Below, piece after piece: positions 6,387 to 14,273 of a stretch of DNA of 14,556 bases (the stretch's first letter is position 1; each line of letters opens with the position of its first letter). The notes below the pieces were generated by a model. It saw only the letters and a list, made by a program, of their open reading frames with translations. It had not been told where the DNA came from and searched no databases. Location: NCBI GenBank assembly GCA_028278005.1, contig JANQFD010000032.1, positions 1 to 14,556 of the forward strand. The letters run 5' to 3'. The stretch comes from Chlorobium sp. (GTDB lineage Bacteria; Bacteroidota; Chlorobiia; Chlorobiales; Chlorobiaceae). The position numbers and the translations under genes were made by a program.

Positions 6387-6434
6387 GTTACATAACCGTT
6401 AACCTTTCGGGCTCTCTGCCGTTGCCCACTTTTT

Positions 6435-6464
6435 TTGTTAAATTCATGTGTCAGTAAATAAATA
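6435..6464 (+). promoter_or_regulatory. Candidate promoter of ppdK
   Basis: TTGTTA (6435-6440) and TAAATA (6459-6464) are 18 bases apart, in an AT-rich gap between the divergent permease and ppdK. The leader would be about 55 bases. Other AT-rich hexamers nearby could serve equally well. Confidence 0.25.
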
Positions 6465-6524
6465 ACTCCTTGAACCTGTCGCAAATTTTGTTTCAGAATT
6501 TCAATTCATTTTTCTTTTTGCAAT

Positions 6525-9272
6525 ATGCCTACTTCCCGAAAAAACACCTCTTCGACATCTAAAAAACAGTACATCTACAGTTTTGCCGGCGGTTCGGCCG
6601 ACGGTGACGCTTCAATGAAAAACCTTCTTGGCGGTAAAGGCGCAAACCTTGCCGAAATGGCAAACATAGGCCTTCCTGTCCCTCCCGGTTTCACTATTTC
6701 CACTGAAGTCTGCACCTATTATTACGATAACCAGAGAAGTTATCCGGAAGGTTTGTTTGAAAAAACCATACCCGCTGCCATAAGGGATATAGAAGACCTG
6801 CTCGGCAAGAAGTTCGGGGATGCTGATAATCCTCTTCTGCTTTCCGTACGTTCGGGTTCGAGAGCATCCATGCCGGGCATGATGGATACGATCCTCAATC
6901 TCGGGCTCAATGATACCACTGTCGAGGGGCTGGCAAAGAAATCAGGCAATCCGCGCTTTGCATGGGACTGCTACCGCCGGTTTGTGCAGATGTACGGCGA
7001 TGTCGTTCTCGGTCTGAAACCGACCGACAGCAAACAGCAGGACCCCTTTGAAGAAATTCTGGACGCCAGAAAAAAAGAGCTGGGCGTCACCCTCGATACC
7101 GAACTCGACACCGACGACTTGAAGCATATCGTCGCTGCATATAAAGCTGCAATAGCTTCACAGACATGCTCTCTTTTCCCTGAAGATCCCATGGAACAGT
7201 TACATGGAGCAATCAGCGCGGTATTCGGCAGCTGGAATAACGAGCGTGCCATCGTCTACAGAAAACTGAACCATATCCCCTCCTGGTGGGGTACCGCCTG
7301 TAATGTCCAGGCAATGGTCTTCGGCAATATGGGGGAATCATCGGGAACCGGAGTTGCATTCACCAGGGATGCCGCTTCCGGCGAGGACATCTTCTACGGT
7401 GAATATCTCATGAATGCCCAGGGTGAAGATGTTGTTGCCGGAACAAGAACACCGCTGAAAATAAGCCATCTTGAAGAGAGAAACCCCGAACTGTACCGGG
7501 AACTCGATACGATCCGTACACGGCTCGAACAGCACTATCGGGATATGATGGACCTGGAATTCACGATAGAAAACGGAAAGCTGTTCATGCTGCAGTGCCG
7601 GGTCGGTAAAAGAACAGGGCTGGCCGCCATAAAAATCGCTTACGATATGTGCAATGAGGGCTTGATCGATGAAAAGGAAGCCCTGCTGCGTATCGAACCC
7701 GAGCAGCTCAACCAGTTGCTCCGTCCTGTATTCGACCTTCGGCAAAAACAGAAAGCCATAGATGATGGCCGCCTTCTCGCAAGAGGACTCAATGCCGGAC
7801 CCGGTGCTGCAACCGGCAACATATACTTCAATGCAGCCGATGCCCAGAGAGCAAAAGAGAGGGGTGAACAGGTGATTCTTGTCCGCATAGAAACCTCGCC
7901 GGAGGATATCAAGGGGATGTCCATAGCGGAAGGAATTCTCACCGAACGCGGCGGCATGACATCACATGCGGCTCTTGTTGCAAGGCAGATGGGAAAGGTC
8001 TGCGTGGCGGGCTGCAGTGCACTTGATATTGATTACGGAAAAGGGGAAATGCGCATCGAGGAAACCGATCGGGTCCTGAAAGAGGGAGATGCCGTCTCCC
8101 TCGACGGAACTACCGGCGAGGTTATCGCCGGAGAGATCGAAACAAGGAACTCGGAGGTAATCGAGGTCCTTGCCGACAAGACCCTTGCACCCGAAGAGGC
8201 ACCTACATGGCGGATTTTCAACCAGTTCATGCAATGGGCCGACAAATATCGAAAACTCAAGGTCAGAACCAATGCCGATCAGCCCGATCAGGCGAATCTT
8301 GCCGTTACGTTCGGAGCCGAAGGTATCGGTTTGTGCAGAACCGAACATATGTTTTTCGGCGGAGAAAGGATCGACGCCATGCGTGAAATGATTCTCGCGG
8401 ATGATATCGATGGCCGCCAGCTGGCCCTGGAAAAACTGCTTCCCTTTCAGCGCAACGACTTCTACGGACTGTTCAAGGCAATGGGATCACGACCGGTTAC
8501 CATCCGCCTTCTCGACCCGCCGCTGCACGAATTTCTCCCGCATCAGGAAAACGAGATAAAAGCGCTTTCGGAAAAGCTCGGCAGATCGTATCACCAGGTC
8601 AAAACCAGGATTCAGAACCTGCATGAGTTCAATCCAATGCTTGGTCTCAGAGGGTGCCGTCTTGGCATTCTGCATCCTGAAATCACCGCAATGCAGGTAC
8701 GGGCGATAATCGAGGCTGCCTGCATGATCAAGAAAGAAGGAAACGAAATCACACCTGAAATCATGGTGCCGCTGGTCGGCAATGTAAAGGAACTCGAACT
8801 CACCAGCGAGACAATTCACAAGGTTGCCCGCAGTGTCATGGCTGAACAGGAAACCGGTGTAAAGTATCTGGTCGGGACCATGATCGAAGTCCCCAGAGCA
8901 GCCGTAACGTCAGGTGAAATTGCAAAAGCCGCCGACTTTTTCAGCTACGGCACGAACGATCTTACCCAGATGGGACTGGGCATGAGCCGGGACGACTCCG
9001 GGCAGTACCTGCCAATGTATCAGGATTATGATATTTATGCACGCAACCCGTTCGAGTCACTCGACCAGGCAGGTATCGGAAGCCTGATCAGGCTCTCTGT
9101 AAAAGATGGAAGGGCTGTCAAGCAGGATCTCAAGCTGGGCATCTGCGGAGAACACGGGGGCGACCCGACAACCGTAGAGTTCTGTCATGCCATCGGTTTG
9201 AACTACGTTTCCTGCAGCCCCTTCAGGATTCCGGTAGCAAGGCTCGCTGCAGCCAGAGCGGCACTGTTGTGA
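6525..9272 (+). CDS. ppdK: Pyruvate, phosphate dikinase
   Basis: This 915-residue enzyme interconverts pyruvate, ATP and phosphate with PEP, AMP and pyrophosphate. In autotrophic green sulfur bacteria it supplies PEP from the pyruvate made by pyruvate:ferredoxin oxidoreductase. The N-terminal ATP-grasp domain has GGKGANLAEMA (36-46) and SVRSGSRASMPGMMDT (107-122). The swivelling phosphohistidine domain has TERGGMTSHAALVARQMG (473-490) with His481 as phosphocarrier and Thr479 at the usual regulatory position. The C-terminal TIM barrel ends with GICGEHGGDP, whose Cys874 matches the family's general acid. It is slightly longer than the clostridial enzyme, partly from a Ser/Thr/Lys-rich 14-residue N-terminal extension; no closer in-frame ATG exists. 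Where many relatives have LQTRNGKRT this one has LQCRVGKRT (356-364). No strong Shine-Dalgarno is seen. Confidence 0.97.
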   Translation: MPTSRKNTSSTSKKQYIYSFAGGSADGDASMKNLLGGKGANLAEMANIGLPVPPGFTISTEVCTYYYDNQRSYPEGLFEKTIPAAIRDIEDLLGKKFGDADNPLLLSVRSGSRASMPGMMDTILNLGLNDTTVEGLAKKSGNPRFAWDCYRRFVQMYGDVVLGLKPTDSKQQDPFEEILDARKKELGVTLDTELDTDDLKHIVAAYKAAIASQTCSLFPEDPMEQLHGAISAVFGSWNNERAIVYRKLNHIPSWWGTACNVQAMVFGNMGESSGTGVAFTRDAASGEDIFYGEYLMNAQGEDVVAGTRTPLKISHLEERNPELYRELDTIRTRLEQHYRDMMDLEFTIENGKLFMLQCRVGKRTGLAAIKIAYDMCNEGLIDEKEALLRIEPEQLNQLLRPVFDLRQKQKAIDDGRLLARGLNAGPGAATGNIYFNAADAQRAKERGEQVILVRIETSPEDIKGMSIAEGILTERGGMTSHAALVARQMGKVCVAGCSALDIDYGKGEMRIEETDRVLKEGDAVSLDGTTGEVIAGEIETRNSEVIEVLADKTLAPEEAPTWRIFNQFMQWADKYRKLKVRTNADQPDQANLAVTFGAEGIGLCRTEHMFFGGERIDAMREMILADDIDGRQLALEKLLPFQRNDFYGLFKAMGSRPVTIRLLDPPLHEFLPHQENEIKALSEKLGRSYHQVKTRIQNLHEFNPMLGLRGCRLGILHPEITAMQVRAIIEAACMIKKEGNEITPEIMVPLVGNVKELELTSETIHKVARSVMAEQETGVKYLVGTMIEVPRAAVTSGEIAKAADFFSYGTNDLTQMGLGMSRDDSGQYLPMYQDYDIYARNPFESLDQAGIGSLIRLSVKDGRAVKQDLKLGICGEHGGDPTTVEFCHAIGLNYVSCSPFRIPVARLAAARAALL

Positions 9273-9310
9273 ACCACAAAACAGAAACGGACCTCCTAAG
9301 GTCAGCAACA

Positions 9311-9351
9311 CACAACAACCTGCCCCGGCGATTTCAAGGCAGGTTGTTGTG
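9311..9351 (+). terminator. Strong hairpin between ppdK and uvrA (possible terminator)
   Basis: CACAACAACCTGCC (9311-9324) and GGCAGGTTGTTGTG (9338-9351) form a perfect 14-bp inverted repeat with a 13-base loop, starting 39 bases after the ppdK stop. No T-run follows (CAGTTATAC), so it is not a textbook intrinsic terminator. It may instead stabilise the ppdK mRNA 3' end, act as a weak terminator, or be a protein-binding site. A smaller stem GACCT/AGGTC lies just upstream at 9290-9303. Confidence 0.55.
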
Positions 9352-9375
9352 CAGTTATACAAGATTTGATATATA
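9347..9375 (+). promoter_or_regulatory. Candidate promoter of uvrA
   Basis: TTGTGC (9347-9352) and TATATA (9370-9375) are 17 bases apart. The -35 lies in the 3' arm of the preceding hairpin. I see no LexA-type CTGT-N8-ACAG or GAAC-N4-GTTC box here. The start codon is preceded by GGAG (9397-9400) at 5 bases. Confidence 0.25.
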
Positions 9376-9405
9376 GCTCCTCTTGCATCGAGCAATGGAG
9401 CAATC

Positions 9406-12246
9406 ATGTCAGAATTCAGCCATATCAGCATACGGGGCGCGAGGGTACACAACCTCAAGAACATTTCTCTCGATATCCCGCGCAACAGGTTTGTGGTCAT
9501 TACGGGAATTTCGGGTTCCGGCAAATCAAGCCTGGCATTCGACACCGTTTATGCAGAAGGACAACGCCGTTTCATGGAAACCCTGTCCGCCTATGCCCGT
9601 CAATACATCGGCAACATAGAGCGTCCCGATGTCGATTTTATTGAAGGTCTTTCCCCTGTTATCTCCATCGATCAGAAAAGCACGACCCGTTCTCCCCGCT
9701 CAACCGTAGGCACCATCACCGAAATACACGACTTTATCCGCCTGCTCTATGCCAAGATCGGAAAACCATATGATCCGGCAACGGGAGAGATTCTGCAAAA
9801 ACAGTCGGCGGACTCGATCGTCACAACTATCCTTTCGATGCCCGAGGGCACCATGATCCAACTCCTCTCGCCGCTTGTCAGCGGCAGAAAAGGGCATTAC
9901 CGGGAACTGTTTGAACGGCTTCTGCAAAAAGGATTCCTGAGGGTTCGCGTTGACGGTGAGTTCCGGGAAATGGAAAAAGGGATGCAGCTCGAGCGATATA
10001 AAAATCATACCATCGAACTGGTTGTCGACCGGCTCGTCATCAAACCGGATATCGGCAAAAGACTCAAAGAGGCTGTTTCTCTGGCTATCAACCTGTCTGA
10101 ACATAAATCATCGGTTATCTGTGCACCGTTCGAAAGTGAACTCAAGGAACATTTTTTCAGCACACAATATGCATATGCCGATGGATCGGTTCCACTGGAC
10201 ACGCTCGCACCGAACCATTTCAGCTTCAACTCGCCTTATGGAGCATGCCCGACCTGTAACGGTCTCGGAGAAATCAAAAAGCTTTCGGCAGAACTGATGA
10301 TTCCCGACAGAACGCTTTCCCTGAACAAGGGGGCCGTCGAACCGTTTGGAAAACCGGGCAAACGCAACCTCTGGCAGATCGTCAAGGCTGTTGCCAGACA
10401 ATACGGTTTCACACTCGATACGCCGGTGGGGACCATACCTTCCGAAGCCCTGGATATATTACTTTTCGGGTCCGGGAAACGCACGTTCGATGTCACATAC
10501 AACTACGCCGGTAAAGAGTATGTCTACCCGCAGAGTTTTCCGGGCGCGCTCGCTTACGTTGAAGAACTTCAGAAAAACTCGAGTTCTTCGAAAATCAGGG
10601 AGTGGGCCGAAAGCTTCATGATAAAACAGCCCTGCCCGGAGTGCCTTGGCGCACGTCTGCGCCGGGAAAGCCTGCATGTGATCATTAACGGGCGGAACAT
10701 CCATGAACTTGAATCCTTGCCCTTGCAGACCGCCCTCGACTTCTTCACAGAACTTCCGGCTTGTCTGAAGGATAAAGACCTGATGGTTTCCAATCCTATT
10801 CTGCATGAAATAACCAAGCGTCTTATGTTTCTCCTGAACGTCGGGCTCGGCTACCTCAGCCTGAACCGCGGAGCTCAAACGCTTTCAGGAGGAGAGGTTC
10901 AGAGAATACGCCTCGCCTCACAGCTCGGTTCACAGCTGAGCGGGGTTCTTTACGTACTGGACGAGCCGAGCATAGGCCTTCATCAGCGAGACAACCACAA
11001 ACTCATAGATTCGCTCTGCCGTCTGAGGGACATCGGCAACACCGTTCTTGTGGTCGAACATGACAGGGACACCATGCTTATGGCCGACGAGATTATCGAT
11101 CTCGGTCCGGGTGCGGGTGAGCACGGAGGACAAATCGTCGCGCAGGGCCATGCCTCCAGGCTGAATAAAAAATCGCTGACAGCGGCATATCTCAGAAGAG
11201 AAAAAGATGTTCGATCCGAAGCGCATCCTGAGAAAGAAAGCGTCGACAAATGCATCAAACTCAACGGTTGCAGGGGAAACAACCTGAAAAATATCGATGT
11301 CAGCTTTCCCCTCGGAACTTTCATATGCGTTACCGGTGTCAGCGGCTCCGGCAAATCCACGCTGATCAACGAAACGCTTTACCCTGTCCTGGCCAGACAT
11401 TTTTATCGTTCAAAGCTGCTGACCCATCCTTATGATACGATCGAGGGGATCAGGAACATCGATAAAGTCGTCAATGTCGATCAATCCCCCATAGGAAGAA
11501 CCCCCCGCTCCAATCCCGCAACCTATACCGGGGCGTTTACCTTTATCAGAGAGTTTTTCGCACACCTGCCCGAAGCGCAGATCAGAGGTTACAAACCGGG
11601 GCGTCTCAGCTTTAACGTCAAGGGAGGACGCTGCGAAACCTGCCAGGGAGCAGGCACAAAAAAAATTGAGATGAACTTTCTTCCGGATGTTTACGTACAA
11701 TGCGACACCTGCAAGGGAAAACGGTATAACCGGGAAACCCTCCAGGTGAAATACAAGGGAAAGTCCATTGCAGAAGTGCTCGATATGACAGTCGAGGAGG
11801 CCGGTGATTTTTTTGCCGACTTCCCCCGCATCAAAAGAATTCTCTCAACCATGCTGAGTGTGGGGCTCGGCTATATCAAGCTCGGGCAATCATCACCGCT
11901 TCTTTCAGGCGGGGAAGCACAGCGCATCAAACTCTCGGCCGAACTGGCCAAGGTACAGACCGGTAAAACCCTGTACATACTCGATGAACCCACAACCGGC
12001 CTGCATTTCCAGGACACCCAGCACTTGCTTGATGTCCTCACGAGGCTTGTGAGCAAAGGCAATACCGTTATTGTTATAGAACACAACCTCGATATCGTCA
12101 AGAATGCCGGCTGGATCATCGATCTCGGACCTGGAGGGGGCGATGAGGGGGGAGAGCTTGTAGCTGAGGGACCTCCTGGAGAAATTACCCGTCAGCCCCG
12201 TTCACATACCGGACATTTCCTCGGCCAGGAACTCAAACAACAGTAA
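9406..12246 (+). CDS. uvrA: Excinuclease ABC subunit UvrA
   Basis: The 946-residue ATPase recognises DNA damage and loads UvrB in nucleotide excision repair. Both ABC halves are complete: Walker A GISGSGKS (34-41) and GVSGSGKS (644-651), signatures LSGGEVQR (493-500) and LSGGEAQR (833-840), Walker B YVLDEP (516-521) and YILDEP (857-862). The C-terminal zinc finger is intact (Cys743, 746, 766, 769), as is the CPEC pair at 410-413. The first zinc finger is not: Cys281 and Cys284 remain, but the partner CxxC is YADG (257-260). A CPxC motif often found after the YARVG segment is also absent (GKPYDPATG, 119-127). Length and the remaining motifs fit UvrA proper. It follows ppdK on the same strand after a 133-base gap holding a hairpin, and converges with the HAD gene. 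Confidence 0.97.
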   Translation: MSEFSHISIRGARVHNLKNISLDIPRNRFVVITGISGSGKSSLAFDTVYAEGQRRFMETLSAYARQYIGNIERPDVDFIEGLSPVISIDQKSTTRSPRSTVGTITEIHDFIRLLYAKIGKPYDPATGEILQKQSADSIVTTILSMPEGTMIQLLSPLVSGRKGHYRELFERLLQKGFLRVRVDGEFREMEKGMQLERYKNHTIELVVDRLVIKPDIGKRLKEAVSLAINLSEHKSSVICAPFESELKEHFFSTQYAYADGSVPLDTLAPNHFSFNSPYGACPTCNGLGEIKKLSAELMIPDRTLSLNKGAVEPFGKPGKRNLWQIVKAVARQYGFTLDTPVGTIPSEALDILLFGSGKRTFDVTYNYAGKEYVYPQSFPGALAYVEELQKNSSSSKIREWAESFMIKQPCPECLGARLRRESLHVIINGRNIHELESLPLQTALDFFTELPACLKDKDLMVSNPILHEITKRLMFLLNVGLGYLSLNRGAQTLSGGEVQRIRLASQLGSQLSGVLYVLDEPSIGLHQRDNHKLIDSLCRLRDIGNTVLVVEHDRDTMLMADEIIDLGPGAGEHGGQIVAQGHASRLNKKSLTAAYLRREKDVRSEAHPEKESVDKCIKLNGCRGNNLKNIDVSFPLGTFICVTGVSGSGKSTLINETLYPVLARHFYRSKLLTHPYDTIEGIRNIDKVVNVDQSPIGRTPRSNPATYTGAFTFIREFFAHLPEAQIRGYKPGRLSFNVKGGRCETCQGAGTKKIEMNFLPDVYVQCDTCKGKRYNRETLQVKYKGKSIAEVLDMTVEEAGDFFADFPRIKRILSTMLSVGLGYIKLGQSSPLLSGGEAQRIKLSAELAKVQTGKTLYILDEPTTGLHFQDTQHLLDVLTRLVSKGNTVIVIEHNLDIVKNAGWIIDLGPGGGDEGGELVAEGPPGEITRQPRSHTGHFLGQELKQQ

Positions 12247-12311
12247 GGATTCCCCTGCCGTTCTATCCAAGGCACGACGTCAACTGAACGATTATAAGGA
12301 TACCGGACAGG

Positions 12312-12944
12312 TCACAGGTATTTCAACACCCCCGAAACATCATCCTCAACTGCATACGCTCGTTCAAAACGCTGGATGCGGGTAAGCGGATTGGGAACAA
12401 CAATACAGTTGATACCGGCAGCATGGGCCGAAGCAAGACCGCGTTCCGAGTCTTCTACCGCAAAGCAGTTTTCCGGCTCGACGCCAAGGAATTCCATAGC
12501 TGCGCGGTATGGTTCGGGATGCGGTTTTGTCTCCTTTACGTCGTCAGCGGTTATAATAACGTCAAAGTACCCTTCGAGACCGCTGAAGCGATGCATAAGA
12601 TCGACTTTTTTCCGCGGGCTACCGGTTACAAGGCCCTGTTTTACCTTACCCCGGAGTGTCTGCAATGTATCGTGAACACCTGGTCGAAGCGGAACAGGGC
12701 CCTGCAGAATATCAAGAAACTCCCTGTCACGCCTCTCTATGGCCTGGTCTATATGAACAGGATGCATTCCCATCTCATGAGCCACCTGACGTGTTCGCTT
12801 TGCACGAGCAAGATATTCGATTCCCCAGTATTCTTCCGTAAGATCGAATCCCAGATCGGCAAACACATCCTGAGTCAGTTTGAAAAAAATAGCTTCTGTA
12901 TCGAGCAGAAGCCCGTCATTATCCCACAAGATCGCCTCTATCAT
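12312..12944 (-). CDS. HAD-superfamily phosphatase (subfamily IA, beta-phosphoglucomutase-like)
   Basis: The 210-residue cytosolic enzyme shows the four HAD motifs. Motif I is WDNDGLLLDTE (7-17) with nucleophile Asp8 and acid/base Asp10. Motif II is Thr107 in LVTGSP, motif III is Lys140 in KPHPEPY, and motif IV is Glu164-Asp165 in VEDSERG. A helical cap lies between motifs I and II (about 15-85). Such proteins dephosphorylate or isomerise small sugar or nucleotide phosphates; the substrate is not readable from sequence. The usual DGT(L/V) after Asp10 is DGLLLD, a common variant. The start at 12944 gives the standard N-terminus but has no clear Shine-Dalgarno. It converges with uvrA and is separated from the upstream hydrolase gene by 158 bases containing a palindromic repeat. 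Confidence 0.9.
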   Translation of the reverse strand: MIEAILWDNDGLLLDTEAIFFKLTQDVFADLGFDLTEEYWGIEYLARAKRTRQVAHEMGMHPVHIDQAIERRDREFLDILQGPVPLRPGVHDTLQTLRGKVKQGLVTGSPRKKVDLMHRFSGLEGYFDVIITADDVKETKPHPEPYRAAMEFLGVEPENCFAVEDSERGLASAHAAGINCIVVPNPLTRIQRFERAYAVEDDVSGVLKYL

Positions 12945-12997
12945 ATCTGAACTGGTCGTTTCACATTGCGTACAATCCGTATTAAGAATACACCATA

Positions 12998-13059
12998 TAT
13001 AGACTTACCTAAACCGAGCGTCCCGACAAGCCGGGATGCTCGATAAAAGTAAGCTTATA
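12998..13059. repeat. 62-bp palindromic intergenic element (TCCCGA-type, copy A)
   Basis: The inner stem is CGAGCGTCCCG (13015-13025) with CGGGATGCTCG (13032-13042): 11 pairs including one G-T, loop ACAAGC. After a short unpaired stretch the outer arms TATAGACTTACCT (12998-13010) and AAGTAAGCTTATA (13047-13059) pair at 10 of 13 positions. It lies between the hydrolase stop and the HAD start on the minus strand. Bases 13008-13038 match the reverse complement of 14243-14273 at 26 of 31 positions. No T-run makes it an obvious terminator. Confidence 0.6.
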
Positions 13060-13102
13060 CAATACTGTTTTGTAAGTTATTAAAAAGGTGATTATTCGTC
13101 AG

Positions 13103-14170
13103 CTACTCCTTAAACTTCCAGTAACGCCCATGGGTTGTCTCGACCGCCTCAAGGGAAAACCGTTCCTCTGCCGGAAGTCCCTTGTTGATAATGTAATAGA
13201 CATCCGACAGCACAGACCTCGAACCATTGAAGTAGGAATGCCCTAAAAAACTTGTATCCACGTTTGTCGCGTCAATGGTTTCAATCCCCGGAATAATCAC
13301 CGGAATACGATCAACATCTCCCAACCTCGCTGAACCGTGCATTCTTTTTGAAAGTTTCAGCGCCCTGTCTCTTTTAGAGGTGTAGATCACTATGTGAGCG
13401 CCGGTTTGCACAAGCCTTCCCGACATATCTCTCCTGAACACCTCCGCATCGATATCGGGAGCGGAAAGCAGTAACGCCCTGAACCGCGGTTTCAAATGCG
13501 GCTGCTCCGCGATCACGTCGAGAAAAGCGCCCGTGAGGGCACGGCACCCCATGCTGTGCGCTATGAGAAAAATGCTTTGAGCACCCGATGTCGAGGCAAC
13601 ATCACCAAGAAACCTCTTAAGGTTCCGCTGCGACCATCGAACCGAAACCTCGTCACCGGAGTACCGGCTGACTGTGCCTCCGGAGGGCCAGCTGTAGAAA
13701 ACCGGGCAACCGTTAAATTCAAGATCCCTGACTATCTGTGCCATCCTGCGGGCAGCCTTTTCAAAAGAGATGTTGAAACCGTGCACATAAACAAGCATGC
13801 TTTTATCAGCCGTCCGGTCAACATGGCGGGACAGCTCACCGGAATACTCACGATAATCATTCAGGGCAACATCCGTCAGCAAGATGTGCTCCTTATGGTC
13901 ATCACTCAAAATCGGGCTTTCAAGCTCTCCGATGCTGTGGTCCGGAGGGAAGGAAACAGTTGCAACACCGTACCTGATTTCCCCTTTCCCGGACCCGAAT
14001 CTCCCCCCCGGTTTCTTCTCGGGATTCAGATTCCTGTCGGTTGCGAAAAAAACTCTCTGCGGGGGTTCGGGAGCGACTTCGAGAACCCCCGCAGTGGTAG
14101 AGACGCAACCGGAGAGAAGCAGAAAGAGTACGACCGGAAAGACGGGATTGTTTCTGTTCCATAAAAACAT
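13103..14170 (-). CDS. DUF900-type alpha/beta hydrolase lipoprotein
   Basis: The 355-residue protein has a lipoprotein signal peptide: a short N-terminus, hydrophobic VVLFLLLSG, and lipobox LSGC with Cys22. It should be exported and membrane-anchored. The body matches the DUF900 (COG4782) alpha/beta hydrolases: RVFFATDRN (39-47), LVYVHGFNISFEKAA (126-140) with the oxyanion HG, nucleophile Ser206 in LIAHSMGCR, probable Asp268 in SKRDRAL and His311 in LGHSYF. The nucleophile elbow is A-H-S-M-G rather than G-x-S-x-G. The substrate is unknown; esterase activity is inferred. I chose the ATG at 14170 because AGGAGGAGG lies 9 bases upstream and the lipobox then falls at the right distance. A longer frame from 14263 would put repeat sequence into the protein. 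Confidence 0.87.
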   Translation of the reverse strand: MFLWNRNNPVFPVVLFLLLSGCVSTTAGVLEVAPEPPQRVFFATDRNLNPEKKPGGRFGSGKGEIRYGVATVSFPPDHSIGELESPILSDDHKEHILLTDVALNDYREYSGELSRHVDRTADKSMLVYVHGFNISFEKAARRMAQIVRDLEFNGCPVFYSWPSGGTVSRYSGDEVSVRWSQRNLKRFLGDVASTSGAQSIFLIAHSMGCRALTGAFLDVIAEQPHLKPRFRALLLSAPDIDAEVFRRDMSGRLVQTGAHIVIYTSKRDRALKLSKRMHGSARLGDVDRIPVIIPGIETIDATNVDTSFLGHSYFNGSRSVLSDVYYIINKGLPAEERFSLEAVETTHGRYWKFKE

Positions 14171-14180
14171 GGCTCGTAAC

Positions 14181-14189
14181 CTCCTCCTA
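14181..14189 (-). promoter_or_regulatory. Strong Shine-Dalgarno sequence of the hydrolase gene
   Basis: The minus strand reads TTAGGAGGAGG then TTACGAGCC and the ATG at 14170. This is the strongest ribosome binding site in the window and fixes the start of the lipoprotein gene. Confidence 0.75.
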
Positions 14190-14242
14190 AATTGAGCGAT
14201 TGTTGAGCATGCCGGAGATGCAAGGCACAGGGAATGCCGCTG

Positions 14243-14273
14243 TATCCCGACAAGTCGGGACACTCGGTTTAGG
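14243..14273 (-). repeat. Palindromic intergenic element (TCCCGA-type, copy B)
   Basis: On the plus strand TATCCCGAC (14243-14251) and GTCGGGACA (14254-14262) form a 9-bp stem with one mismatch and a 2-base loop. The flank CTCGGTTTAGG (14263-14273) is the exact reverse complement of CCTAAACCGAG at 13008-13018, so this is an inverted copy of the 12998-13059 element. The TAA stop codon of the metal-efflux permease (14269-14271) lies inside the shared flank. Confidence 0.6.

Noticed and set aside
12423..12950. Plus-strand open frame of 175 codons opposite the HAD gene
   Set aside because: It is a shadow; all four HAD motifs are on the minus strand.
13496..14164. Plus-strand open frame of 222 codons opposite the hydrolase gene
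   Set aside because: It is a shadow of the clear DUF900 coding frame.
14171..14263. N-terminal extension of the DUF900 hydrolase
   Set aside because: It would translate part of the TCCCGA repeat and bury the signal peptide; a strong Shine-Dalgarno marks the ATG at 14170.
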